DNA of 50,652 nucleotides from Deltaproteobacteria bacterium tcs-42 (GCA_002049545.1 LLYT01000008.1:1-50652), one strand, 5' to 3'. Positions 8,392 through 16,500 are shown, numbered from the stretch's first letter. Notes: generated from the sequence alone by a model not told the origin. Made by a program: numbers and translations.

Positions 8392-9753
8392 CTATGTTTT
8401 CAAATTTGCAGTCACTTTGAAGTCGCAAGCGGTCTTCTCTTTGATCAATTCCAGATCTGCTCCAGGCGCCAGCTCTGTCAACGTCAGGCCTGTTTCGGTA
8501 TCGACTTCAAAGACGGCTAGATCGGTGACAACCATGTCGACAACATTCTTGCCGGTCAATGGCAGGGTACATTCAGCCATCAGTTTGGATGAGCCATCTT
8601 TGGCGCAATGATCCATCATGATAACGATTTTCTTGACGCCGGAGACCAGATCCATGGCACCGCCGGGTCCTTTGATCATTGATCCCGGGATCATCCAGTT
8701 GGCCAGATCGCCGAATTGAGAAACCTGCATGGCACCGAGAACTGACAGGTCGATATGGCCGCCGCGTACCATGGCAAAGGATTCAGAACTGTCGAAGAAT
8801 GCCGATCCGGGCAACCAGGTGATGGTCTGTTTTCCGGCGTTGATCAGGTCGGGATGTTGATCCCCCTCATGAGGGAAGGGACCGACTCCGAGCAGCCCGT
8901 TTTCGGCGTGGAGGGTTACGGTGATTTCTTCAGGGATATAGTTGGCGACGAGGGTTGGCATGCCGATCCCCAGGTTGGCGTACATGCCGTCGTGGAATTC
9001 CTGACTGATCCGTTTGGCCTGCCATTCACGGGCAGGAGAAAATCCTTTTGTTGACATTTTTCCGGCGAGTGTCAACTGCTCAATCGGTTTTTGGTACGAA
9101 TCGCCGACAACAATTCTGTCGACATAGTTTCCGGGCAGGTGAATCTGGTGCGGATCAAGTTCACCGATTTCAACGATCTCTTCAACTTCGGCTATGGTGA
9201 CTTTACCTGCTTTGGCACAGGCGGCATTGAAGTTATTGGCAGTGTAGTGAAAAACCAGGTTGCCGGCTTTGTCGGCTTTCCATGCTTTTACCAGGGCAAG
9301 ATCGGTGGTGATGCTCTCTTCCTGAACATACTCTTTGCCATTAAAAGACTGGACTGGTTTGCCCTCCGCGAGAAGGGTGCCGAAACCGGTCCGGGTAAAA
9401 AAAGCGGGAATGCCGGCACCGCCGGCACGCAGTTTTTCGGCCAGGGTTCCTTGCGGAGTTAATTCAAGTTCCAGTTCGCTACTGAGGAATTGCTTTTCAA
9501 AGATTGCGTTTTCACCAACATAGGATGAAATCATTTTTTTGATTTGACGGGTTTGCAGTAAAAGACCCAATCCGAATTCATCAACTCCGGCATTATTGCT
9601 GACGACAGTCAGTTGTGTTGCTCCGCTGTCACGCAAAGCAGTGATCAGGTTCTCTGGAATGCCGCAGAGTCCAAAACCTCCAGCAGCAACAGTCATATTA
9701 TCATCTGTCAGCCCTTCAAGTGCTTTGGCTGGATCGGTGAAGATGGGTTTCAT
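8392..9753 (-). CDS. Fused 3-oxoacid CoA-transferase (alpha-beta)
   Basis: A 453-residue CoA-transferase that moves CoA between an acyl-CoA, such as succinyl-CoA or acetyl-CoA, and a 3-oxoacid such as acetoacetate. The N-terminal half is subunit A-like (AAGGFGLCGIPENLI near 23-37). The C-terminal half is subunit B-like (GMYANLGIGMPTLV). The catalytic glutamate is in HAENGLLGVGP near residue 305. Bacterial enzymes are usually two separate subunits; here they are fused, as in the eukaryotic SCOT enzyme. It lies 23 bases downstream of the thiolase gene and is surely cotranscribed with it, giving acetoacetate/acetoacetyl-CoA/acetyl-CoA interconversion. Confidence 0.9.
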   Translation of the reverse strand: MKPIFTDPAKALEGLTDDNMTVAAGGFGLCGIPENLITALRDSGATQLTVVSNNAGVDEFGLGLLLQTRQIKKMISSYVGENAIFEKQFLSSELELELTPQGTLAEKLRAGGAGIPAFFTRTGFGTLLAEGKPVQSFNGKEYVQEESITTDLALVKAWKADKAGNLVFHYTANNFNAACAKAGKVTIAEVEEIVEIGELDPHQIHLPGNYVDRIVVGDSYQKPIEQLTLAGKMSTKGFSPAREWQAKRISQEFHDGMYANLGIGMPTLVANYIPEEITVTLHAENGLLGVGPFPHEGDQHPDLINAGKQTITWLPGSAFFDSSESFAMVRGGHIDLSVLGAMQVSQFGDLANWMIPGSMIKGPGGAMDLVSGVKKIVIMMDHCAKDGSSKLMAECTLPLTGKNVVDMVVTDLAVFEVDTETGLTLTELAPGADLELIKEKTACDFKVTANLKT

Positions 9754-9776
9754 TTTTTTTTCTCCTGTTAATTCAT

Positions 9777-10952
9777 TTACACAAGTTCAAAAATGGCGGC
9801 AACGGCTTCCCCGCCGCCGATGCACAGCGTGGCTAATCCATACTTTTCGTTACGTACTTTCATTTCGCGTAGTAATGTGGCAACCAGGCGAGCACCGCTG
9901 GCCCCTATCGGATGTCCGATTGATACGGCACCGCCGTTAACGTTGACTTTTCCCGGGTCGAGAGCCAATTCTTTTATTGCGACCAGAGGGACGGATGAAA
10001 ATGCCTCGTTGATCTCGAACAGTCCGATCTCGCTGGTTTGTAGTCCAGCTTTTGCGCAACACTTTTGAATTGCACCAACCGGGGCTTCGGCAAATAATTC
10101 CGGGTGGATGCTGTTGGTTGCACTGGCAAGGAGCCTGGCTATCGGTTTTAGGTTGTGTTTCGTGACGGCATCGCCACTGGCCAGAAGTGCCAGTCCGGCA
10201 CCATCGTTAATCGAGGAGGCATTGCCAGCAGTGATCGTCCCGTTTTTGCGGAAGGCTGGGCGCAAGTCGGGGAGCTTGCCGATATTGCCGCGCAAAGGTT
10301 CTTCGTCCTCGCTGACGGTGATTTCCCCTTTGCGGGTCTTGATGGTAACGGGGGCAAGTTCTTCTGCGAAGGTACCATTTTTCAGTGCCTCTTGTGACAG
10401 CTGATAAGATCGGGCGGCATACGCATCCTGGTCCTCTCGGGTTACGCCGTGTTTTGCGGTCCAGTCTTCGGTGATATCGCCCATGTGTCTCTGCGAATAG
10501 GGGTCAAGTAGTCCATCCTGGATAATCAGGTCAACCATTTCACCGTTTCCCAGCCGTTGGCCAAAACGTGCCTTGGGGAGGGTGTAGGGGGTTTGAGACA
10601 TGTTTTCCATGCCGCCGGCGAAGGCGACCTGTGTATCGCCCAGGCGAATTGAGTCAGAAGCAAGCATCATGGCTTTTAATCCACTGCCGCAGACTTTATT
10701 GATTGTCATGGCGTGAGTACTGTCAGGGAGTCCTGCCATGCGCATGGCCTGCCGAGCTGGGGCTTGAGCCGCCCCTCCCTGGAGAACCTGACCGATAATG
10801 ACCTGATCAATCAGTTCTCCGGTGAGGGGTGTGCGTTGCATGAGTTCACTGATGATCTGAGATGCAAGTGCTGGTGCGGGGGTGTCAGCCAGGGTGCCGG
10901 CAAACGAGCCGAACGGGGTGCGGAGTGCGGATACGACAAAAACATCTTCCAT
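9777..10952 (-). CDS. Acetyl-CoA C-acetyltransferase (thiolase)
   Basis: A 391-residue thiolase that condenses or cleaves acetoacetyl-CoA and acetyl-CoA. The nucleophilic cysteine is in NKVCGSGLKAMM near residue 87. The catalytic histidine is in GGAVSIGHPIGASG, and the second catalytic cysteine in LCIGGGEA near the C-terminus. The length is standard. An upstream in-frame start at 11000 exists, but AGGAG nine bases before the ATG at 10952 fits the family's usual N-terminus (MEDVFVVSALRTPFG). It is the first gene of a thiolase-CoA-transferase operon. No confident promoter was found. Confidence 0.93.
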   Translation of the reverse strand: MEDVFVVSALRTPFGSFAGTLADTPAPALASQIISELMQRTPLTGELIDQVIIGQVLQGGAAQAPARQAMRMAGLPDSTHAMTINKVCGSGLKAMMLASDSIRLGDTQVAFAGGMENMSQTPYTLPKARFGQRLGNGEMVDLIIQDGLLDPYSQRHMGDITEDWTAKHGVTREDQDAYAARSYQLSQEALKNGTFAEELAPVTIKTRKGEITVSEDEEPLRGNIGKLPDLRPAFRKNGTITAGNASSINDGAGLALLASGDAVTKHNLKPIARLLASATNSIHPELFAEAPVGAIQKCCAKAGLQTSEIGLFEINEAFSSVPLVAIKELALDPGKVNVNGGAVSIGHPIGASGARLVATLLREMKVRNEKYGLATLCIGGGEAVAAIFELV

Positions 10953-11303
10953 AGTTGTAGTCTCCTGAGATGAAAGTTTGTGTTGCTCATTATTAAGCAA
11001 AGACTGTTCCAGGGGATAAAAACCTTATATGCCCTGATTCTTAGCCATTTTTCACTGTCATCAGGATGTATGATTTTGACCCAATAGTGAATCAAAAAAT
11101 TGGTGATGGTTTTAAGTATCTGTATTAAAAGGTTTTATCCATGATTTATATTGTGGTCTATAAAGACATAACTGAGAGACAATGTTGTCGGGTTAGAAAA
11201 ATATGGTGTTTTTCGCAAAAAATCATGGGAGGCTAAGCATAACTTGCGTCCTGCTGGCCTGGTGATTTTTCAGGGGCGAAGGCTTGCATATAGTATCTGG
11301 AGG

Positions 11304-11356
11304 TCCTGAAAAAACAGCGTAACGCCGTAGGGCAGACTTTTTGCGATGCCGTCAAA
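11304..11356 (+). repeat. Dispersed intergenic repeat B, copy 1
   Basis: About 53 bases starting TCCTGAAAAA and including CAGCGTAACG and ACTTTTTGCGA. It matches 14425-14477 at roughly four of five positions. The shared order suggests one repeat family. A weaker reverse-oriented relative may lie at 39905-39945. Confidence 0.6.
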
Positions 11357-11378
11357 CATAACAATGTTATTTTAATAA

Positions 11379-11421
11379 TTGACATCTGCTTTGTGGATAT
11401 GTAGGCTAAATGGTAAGACCA
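11379..11421 (+). promoter_or_regulatory. lutC promoter with GntR/FadR-type operator
   Basis: TTGACA at 11379-11384, a 17-base spacer and TAGGCT at 11402-11407 form a promoter. The perfect palindrome TGGTAAGACCA at 11411-11421 covers the expected transcription start. The same core and the same promoter-operator geometry occur before glcD, implying a common repressor of the FadR/LldR subfamily. No such regulator gene is in the window. Confidence 0.7.
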
Positions 11422-11447
11422 CTTATTGAAAAAAGAGGACGTCATTT

Positions 11448-12011
11448 ATGTCAACGACACAACTTGTAGATCAGTTTTCTGCGGTCGCTATTAATGCTGG
11501 AGCAGAAGTTGTCTCAGTCGCTTCTGTGGGCGCCGCCGCCGATTATATCGCCGGAAAAGTTGCAGGCTCAATGCTGGTTCCATCATTCCCATCTGCGGGG
11601 CGCTTTAAATTGAAAGCGGCCCTCAGGAAATCGGGTGTGTCTATTGAAGTTGACAACTTTCGCTCTAGTGCCGGCCAGGCAGAAGCTGGCATCACCGGAG
11701 TGAACTTTGCCATTGCCGATACCGGAACGCTGGTCCTGGAAAGTACTGCTGAAGATATCCGTCTCGCCACGACTTTGCCGCCAAAACAGTTTGCATTGCT
11801 TGACCCGCAAAAGGTTGTTGCTGATGGCATTGAGGCAGTAGAACCATTACGGAAAATGCATCAGCGTGATGCCAGAAATTATATTGCTTATATCACCGGG
11901 CCGAGCCGAACGGCCGATATTGAGCGGGTTTTGACCATCGGCGTGCATGGACCTAAAGAATTATTTATTCTGCTGGTGCCGGGGATTTCTGATGATTTTC
12001 TCGAAATGTAA
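11448..12011 (+). CDS. lutC: LUD-domain lactate utilization protein
   Basis: A 187-residue LUD (LutC/YkgG) domain protein. The family forms part of the LutABC L-lactate oxidation complex, which takes lactate to pyruvate. The diagnostic segment GITGVNFAIADTGTLVLES lies near residues 81-99. The end HGPKELFILLVPG matches the family C-terminus. The gene is preceded by a regulated promoter. The fused lutBA lies 202 bases downstream. Role assignment rests on this context and the family. Confidence 0.88.
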   Translation: MSTTQLVDQFSAVAINAGAEVVSVASVGAAADYIAGKVAGSMLVPSFPSAGRFKLKAALRKSGVSIEVDNFRSSAGQAEAGITGVNFAIADTGTLVLESTAEDIRLATTLPPKQFALLDPQKVVADGIEAVEPLRKMHQRDARNYIAYITGPSRTADIERVLTIGVHGPKELFILLVPGISDDFLEM

Positions 12012-12051
12012 AAACTTGCCACCAAGGCATTAAGCGCACCCAAAAGATCAT

Positions 12052-12150
12052 TTAACGCAGAGACGCCCAGAGCGCAGAGAAAATCTTTTCGGGGTTTAAA
12101 AATGAAAAGAATTCTCTCCCTCGCTCTCCTTCTCCCCGCCTCTTCGTTGA
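12052..12150. repeat. Degenerate 'ACGCAGAGACGC' type intergenic repeat
   Basis: The segment begins TTAACGCAGAGACGCCCAG and ends CCGCCTCTTCGTTGAAA. The two ends are loosely complementary, like a widespread environmental-bacterial intergenic palindrome built on CGCAGAGACGC / GCGTCTCTGCG. Here it is much eroded. It lies between lutC and lutBA and contains no gene. Confidence 0.35.
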
Positions 12151-12213
12151 AAATTGTTTTTCTTTGTGTCTCCAGACTTCTGTGGTGGATAGAATTTTCA
12201 AAGGGATAAATTG

Positions 12214-14382
12214 ATGAATAAACAGCAGCGCAATAAAGACTATCGTCAGCGGATTGATCAAGCTCTGGCAACCCCGAAATTGCAGGAGGCGCTTCATCAA
12301 TTTGGTGATGCTTTCCTGATTTCGCGGGAAAAAGCCTTCACCGGTCTCGATTTTGAATCACTTCGTGGCAATATTTCGACAATGAAAACCGGGGTGAGAG
12401 AAAACCATGCCGAGTTGCTGCAACAATTTATCGCTAATGCTGAAGCTGCCGGGACAATTATTTACCGGGCAAAAACCGCCGCAGACGCCAATCGCTATAT
12501 TACCGAGTTGGCAAAGAAAAAAGGGGCAAAACTGGCGGTCAAAAGTAAAAGTATGGTCAGCGAAGAGACTCATCTGGGTGCAGCATTGGAAAAAGCTGGG
12601 ACCCAGTCACTGGAAACCGATTTAGGTGAATGGATTGTGCAGCTGGCGGGGCAGCGCCCCAGCCACATGGTGATGCCGGCAATCCATATGTTCAAGGAGG
12701 AGGTTGCCGAATTATTCAGCAAGGAAACGGGAAAGCAGGAACCTGCGGAGATTGAACATCTGGTTGAGGTGGCACGTAATCAATTACGTCAAAGCTATCT
12801 GGAGGCCGATATCGGTATCACCGGGGCCAATATTGCCGTTGCCGAAACGGGCGGAATTGCTCTGGTGACCAATGAGGGAAATGCACGGCTAGCCTCAACG
12901 ATGCCGAACGTGCATGTCGCTTTGGTGGGGATTGAAAAACTGGTTCCAACCCTGGAAGATGCTGCCCGAATTGTTCAGGTTCTGCCGAAAAATGCCACCG
13001 GTCAATTGTTGACTTCCTATGTCACCTGGATTCGTGGTGCGGTTCCCAGTGATGGAGATGAAAAAGAGTTCCATATTGTGCTGCTCGATAATGGCCGCAG
13101 TGCCTTGGCTGAATCGCCTCAATGTCAGGATGCCCTCAACTGCATCCGTTGTGGTGCCTGTGCCAATATCTGCCCGGTTTATCAGACCGTTGGCGGGCAT
13201 GTTTTCGGCCATATTTACATCGGCGCAATTGGTGTTATTCTGACTGCTTTTTATCATGGGCTGGATAACGCGGCGGAACTGGTTAAGGCGTGTATCGGTT
13301 GTCGATCATGCGTTGCTGTTTGCCCCAGTCAGATCGATCTGGAAGAGATTATCCTCCATCTGCGTGAAAAAGTCGGTGATGAAGAGGGGATAGGGACCGG
13401 TAAGGCTTTGGTTTTCCGCAAGGTGATGCAGAACCGTAAATTGTTCCATACCATGATCAAGGCTGCCAGCTTGTTGCAGAAGCCGGTGACCCGCGGGGAG
13501 CGGACGATTCGCCATTTACCACTGTTTTTCTCACCTCTGACAGAATGGCGAACTTTACCTGCGGTTGCCGATAAGGCCTTGCGTGATTCGTTCAGCGAGA
13601 AGGGGCAAAAGGTCGATCAACCACGCTATCGGGTTGCTTTGTTTGGTGGTTGCGCAAATGATTTTCTCTATCCCGAACTCGGCCTGGATCTTATTGAAGT
13701 GATGAATGCTCTCGATGTTGAAGTGTATTATCCCCTGGAGCAGAATTGTTGCGGTATCCCGGCGATCTACTCGGGCGATAAAGAGACTGCTGTTGAACTG
13801 GCAAAGCAGAATATTGATGCATTGCTGGCCGGGAGCCCCGATTACATTCTGACGACCTGCCCTACCTGCGCCATGGCGTTGAAACAAAATTTCGTTGAAC
13901 ATCTCAAAGATAATCCAGTCTGGGCGGAACGTGCAGAACAATTGTCTGCAATCACGATTGATGCCGCCAGCTTTGTGCTGAATCAGTTAGATGGTGCTGA
14001 AATGTTTGCTGATCTGGCTGAAAGTGAAAAAATTACTTACCACGATTCGTGTCACTTGAAACGGGGTGTCGGGGTGTGGCAGGAACCACGTCAGCTGATT
14101 GAGAAATCTGGACACAAATTAGTTGAAATGGATCACGCCGATCGGTGTTGTGGATTTGGAGGTTCTTATTCTCTGACCAGTCATCCCGATATTTCGAAAA
14201 AAATTCTGCAGGATAAGGTTGCCGATATTGAAAAGTCTGCAGCAACCTGCGTGGCAATGGACTGTCCCGGTTGCATGATGCAGATTCGCGGCGGATTGGA
14301 AAAATCTGAATCTTCGGTTCGTGCTCAGCACACCATTGAATTGTTGGCAGCAGCGTTGAGGAATAAAACAACTAAAAAATGA
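12214..14382 (+). CDS. Fused LutB-LutA type L-lactate oxidation Fe-S protein
   Basis: A 722-residue protein. The N-terminal LUD domain shows DIGITGANIAVAETGGIALV near residues 195-214. Two 4Fe-4S motifs follow (CIRCGACANICP and CIGCRSCVAVCP, around 310-370), as in LutB. The C-terminal third carries two CCG domains (NCCGIPAIYSGDKETA, TTCPTCAMAL, YHDSCHLKRG, DRCCGFGGSYSL), the hallmark of LutA. One gene therefore replaces lutA and lutB. It should act with LutC to oxidise L-lactate to pyruvate. TTG at 12211 is followed by ATG at 12214, and AAGGGA at 12201-12206 supports the ATG. Confidence 0.9.
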   Translation: MNKQQRNKDYRQRIDQALATPKLQEALHQFGDAFLISREKAFTGLDFESLRGNISTMKTGVRENHAELLQQFIANAEAAGTIIYRAKTAADANRYITELAKKKGAKLAVKSKSMVSEETHLGAALEKAGTQSLETDLGEWIVQLAGQRPSHMVMPAIHMFKEEVAELFSKETGKQEPAEIEHLVEVARNQLRQSYLEADIGITGANIAVAETGGIALVTNEGNARLASTMPNVHVALVGIEKLVPTLEDAARIVQVLPKNATGQLLTSYVTWIRGAVPSDGDEKEFHIVLLDNGRSALAESPQCQDALNCIRCGACANICPVYQTVGGHVFGHIYIGAIGVILTAFYHGLDNAAELVKACIGCRSCVAVCPSQIDLEEIILHLREKVGDEEGIGTGKALVFRKVMQNRKLFHTMIKAASLLQKPVTRGERTIRHLPLFFSPLTEWRTLPAVADKALRDSFSEKGQKVDQPRYRVALFGGCANDFLYPELGLDLIEVMNALDVEVYYPLEQNCCGIPAIYSGDKETAVELAKQNIDALLAGSPDYILTTCPTCAMALKQNFVEHLKDNPVWAERAEQLSAITIDAASFVLNQLDGAEMFADLAESEKITYHDSCHLKRGVGVWQEPRQLIEKSGHKLVEMDHADRCCGFGGSYSLTSHPDISKKILQDKVADIEKSAATCVAMDCPGCMMQIRGGLEKSESSVRAQHTIELLAAALRNKTTKK

Positions 14383-14424
14383 TGCATTTGCCAAATAGCA
14401 TTGGATGGCTATGCTAAATTTTTG

Positions 14425-14477
14425 TCCTGAAAAACCAGCGTAACGGCTTAGAGCGGACTTTTTGCGACGCAGTCAAA
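14425..14477 (+). repeat. Dispersed intergenic repeat B, copy 2
   Basis: Starts TCCTGAAAAACCAGCGTAAC and ends with TTTTTGCGACGCAGTCAAA. It aligns without gaps to 11304-11356. In both places it sits in the intergenic space flanking the lut genes. Confidence 0.6.
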
Positions 14478-14527
14478 AATATTTCAAAACCTTTTTTATA
14501 CGTGTGAATCTCTCTCCTACGTTATTC

Positions 14528-14559
14528 CCCACCAGAATCTCCTCCCTGGCGGGTATTTT
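14528..14559 (+). terminator. Terminator-like hairpin with CUCCUCC loop (weak sRNA candidate)
   Basis: CCC-A-CCAG at 14528-14535 pairs with CTGG-C-GGG at 14546-14553, with one mismatch. The 10-base loop is AATCTCCTCC and TATTTTA follows. It may end the lutBA transcript. The loop carries the same CUCCU anti-Shine-Dalgarno core as two stronger small RNA candidates in this window. No good promoter was found just upstream; a TATACG at 14497 lacks a -35 partner. Confidence 0.5.
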
Positions 14560-14567
14560 ATTTCAAG

Positions 14568-14713
14568 GTAAACTGTTCAGCAATGCCTTGAGGCACCCAT
14601 TCCAAGGGCCACTTTGCGCCGTCCATGGCCGTTCGACTGTCGCCGTCTGTGGCGACAGACGCCCTTTCCATGGGTCCCACAAGCCCCTATCAGTAGTGGT
14701 GGTGAATAGTTAC
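14568..14713 (+). mobile_element. MITE-like element, copy 2 (146 bp)
   Basis: The left end GTAAACTGTTCAGC has one extra A relative to the other copies. The right end GGTGAATAGTTAC is the complement of GTAACTATTCACC. It is flanked by ATTTCAAG (14560-14567) and ATCTCAAG (14714-14721), an 8-bp target duplication with one mismatch. This copy is in the same orientation as copy 3 and opposite to copy 1. It lies directly after the hairpin at 14528-14559. Confidence 0.85.
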
Positions 14714-14823
14714 ATCTCAAGTAGCATCGAAGTTATAAAGCTTGAAGCTTCCCCCCATCAAATGGTATCTTTTCTTGCATTTATTTAACCTGCGATCGGT
14801 TATTGTTTTCCGGAGAAAAGGTT

Positions 14824-15294
14824 TTGTATCGAATCAACAGCAAGGCAAAGCAAGATGGCTTGACAGCTGTTTCCTCAAGTTTACGGAAAACCGGAAAGAT
14901 GTTGTTGCGGATTTTTCCGAATATTCTGGCCATTGTTCTTCTCTCCGGATTAATTATGGAATTTGTTCCCATGGAGCGGTTGTCGGAGTTTCTGGGGGGT
15001 GGTTTTTTCACCGATGGACTGATCGGTGCGGGAATTGGCTCTGTTTCTATTGGCAATCCTCTGGTGAGCTATGTTCTGGGGGGAGAGCTTCTGGATCAAG
15101 GCGTGAGCCTGATGGCTGTGACGGCTTTGCTGGTCAGTTGGGTGACGGTGGGCAGCATCCAGCTGCCCGCTGAAATTCAAACCTTTGGAGTGCGTTTCGC
15201 TCTGTTCCGCAATGGTCTTTCCTTTCTGTTTGCTCTCGCGATTGCTTTTCTGGTTCTCATAACCATCTCGCTTCTGGGTGGTATAAGCCAATGA
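14824..15294 (+). CDS. Permease-like membrane protein, first half of a split pair
   Basis: A protein of about 156 residues with four hydrophobic segments. It contains PNILAIVLLSGLIMEFVP and a glycine-rich GAGIGSVSIGNPLVSYVLGG. This resembles one half of COG0701 (DUF318) permeases, whose members are implicated in export of arsenic or other ions; the function here is unknown. An upstream TTG at 14803 is possible. GGAG at 14812-14815 is 8 bases before the TTG at 14824, which was chosen. It overlaps the next gene by four bases, so the two are translationally coupled and probably form one transporter. Confidence 0.65.
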   Translation: MYRINSKAKQDGLTAVSSSLRKTGKMLLRIFPNILAIVLLSGLIMEFVPMERLSEFLGGGFFTDGLIGAGIGSVSIGNPLVSYVLGGELLDQGVSLMAVTALLVSWVTVGSIQLPAEIQTFGVRFALFRNGLSFLFALAIAFLVLITISLLGGISQ

Positions 15295-15839
15295 AAAAGC
15301 TGGGTTTTAACCAACAATCAAGCGACAAAAAAGAATCTGTTTTTGGGGCTTATCTTTTTCTTCTGATCGTGGTTATGATCTATTTTGTGGTTTTTCTGTT
15401 TGATTCCAGCCGTACCCTTGTCGCATTGCAGTTCAGTTCGGGGATGTTGAAAAAACTGCTGCCAGTCCTTGGCCTGGTGAGTTGTTTCGTGTTTTTGAAT
15501 AACCTCCTGGTGAAACCGAGCTGGGTGAAACATCATGTTGGTCATGAGTCCGGTTGGAAGGGAGTATCCATTGCCATTATTGGCGGAGCTCTGTCGATGG
15601 GACCGATTTACGTCTGGTATGGAGTTTTGCAGGAATTTCAGCAGAAAGGGATGCGAACCTCCCTGATTGCTTCATTTCTTTATGCCCGGAGTGTTAAACC
15701 ACAACTGTTGCCGTTGATGATTTACTATTTCGGCTGGCTTTATGCCCTTGTTCTGGTTTTTTATTTAATCATTTTCTCCGTGTTCAATGGTGTATTGACT
15801 GAGCGATTTATGGGGGTAACGGTGAATAAGATAAAATAA
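15291..15839 (+). CDS. Permease-like membrane protein, second half of a split pair
   Basis: A 182-residue protein with about five membrane segments. The central IGGALSMGPIYVWYGVLQEF, near residues 97-116, looks like the second glycine/proline-rich repeat of COG0701-type permeases and parallels the segment in the upstream protein. A later SFLYARSVKPQLLPLM segment is also typical of that group. Its ATG lies inside the stop region of the preceding gene (ATGA overlap). No metal-binding or regulatory gene adjoins it, so the substrate is open. Confidence 0.65.
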   Translation: MKKLGFNQQSSDKKESVFGAYLFLLIVVMIYFVVFLFDSSRTLVALQFSSGMLKKLLPVLGLVSCFVFLNNLLVKPSWVKHHVGHESGWKGVSIAIIGGALSMGPIYVWYGVLQEFQQKGMRTSLIASFLYARSVKPQLLPLMIYYFGWLYALVLVFYLIIFSVFNGVLTERFMGVTVNKIK

Positions 15840-15999
15840 TCCGGGAGAAATGGAGACCCCAGAGCAAAAAGAAACTGTATACGGTTTTACCGCTCCCGGG
15901 ATTTATACCCCGATCAAGAGAAATATTGACGGATGCTGATTGATAGTGATGAAATCGAAATTCAAGCTGACTTTTTATACTTGGGGAAAAGGTGGTGTT

Positions 16000-16500
16000 A
16001 TGAAAACAAAGGCCATGATCGTAGGATTGTTGCTGCTATTGCCATTGACAGCCGTAGCACAAGAGGTGGACGTCAAAGTTGTAAGGTATGGGGCCAACCT
16101 GTATGAAGTCGTCGGACGTGACTTGTTTCTCAAAACAGAATATTGCTTTGAAGGGTCGGAGCAGGCTGATATTATATTAAAACTGGATGGGGACGGCAGC
16201 CAGATGCAATTTAAAAAGAGTGGCAATAGCTGTGAAATTCAAATGGTTTATGGCCGTGGCCAGATGGAACCTGGAGAATACGATTTTAACGTCAGCCGCG
16301 ATGATGAAGGCTGGTATGGCATAGATGAACTCGATTTTGCCTTTAAAACCACCGGTTGTTACAGTTTTGCTGAAAACGTTGCAGCAAAAATTATCATGGA
16401 CGAAGAAGGTCGGGGGCGTCTGGCACTTCTTTCAGAAGATGAAGAATGTAAAATTGAAGGGGTTTACGGTAAGGCTGAGTTGAAGATCGTGGCCGAGTAA
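16000..16500 (+). CDS. Exported small protein of unknown function
   Basis: A 166-residue protein with a clear Sec signal peptide (MKTKAMIVGLLLLLPLTAVAQ, cleavage predicted after about residue 20). The mature part is acidic. It has four cysteines, in CFEGSE, SCEIQMVYG, GCYSFA and ECKIEGVYG. The second and fourth sit in similar C-x-I-(x)n-VYG surroundings, suggesting two internal repeats each with a disulfide in the periplasm. An upstream ATG at 15940 is in frame, but it would bury the signal peptide. The ATG at 16000 has a purine-rich leader (GGGAAAAGG). No family was recognised. Confidence 0.7.
   Translation: MKTKAMIVGLLLLLPLTAVAQEVDVKVVRYGANLYEVVGRDLFLKTEYCFEGSEQADIILKLDGDGSQMQFKKSGNSCEIQMVYGRGQMEPGEYDFNVSRDDEGWYGIDELDFAFKTTGCYSFAENVAAKIIMDEEGRGRLALLSEDEECKIEGVYGKAELKIVAE

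Larger units (their letters stand above)
10953..11447. other. 495-base intergenic region between divergent thiolase and lutC
   Basis: No gene was seen. It holds the thiolase ribosome binding site at its left end, an AT-rich central part with no clear signal, a dispersed repeat at 11304-11356, and the lutC promoter and operator at 11379-11421. No second TGGT-N3-ACCA site was found near the thiolase start. Confidence 0.6.
14383..14823. other. 441-base gene-free region with repeats and a hairpin
   Basis: Between lutBA and the permease genes. It contains dispersed repeat B copy 2 (14425-14477), a terminator-like hairpin with an anti-Shine-Dalgarno loop (14528-14559) and mobile element copy 2 (14568-14713). 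No coding region is supported. Confidence 0.7.

Noticed and set aside
15841-15899. CCGGGAG...CTCCCGG inverted repeat as a terminator after the permease pair
   Set aside because: The arms are about 45 bases apart and no U-run follows, so termination is not supported.
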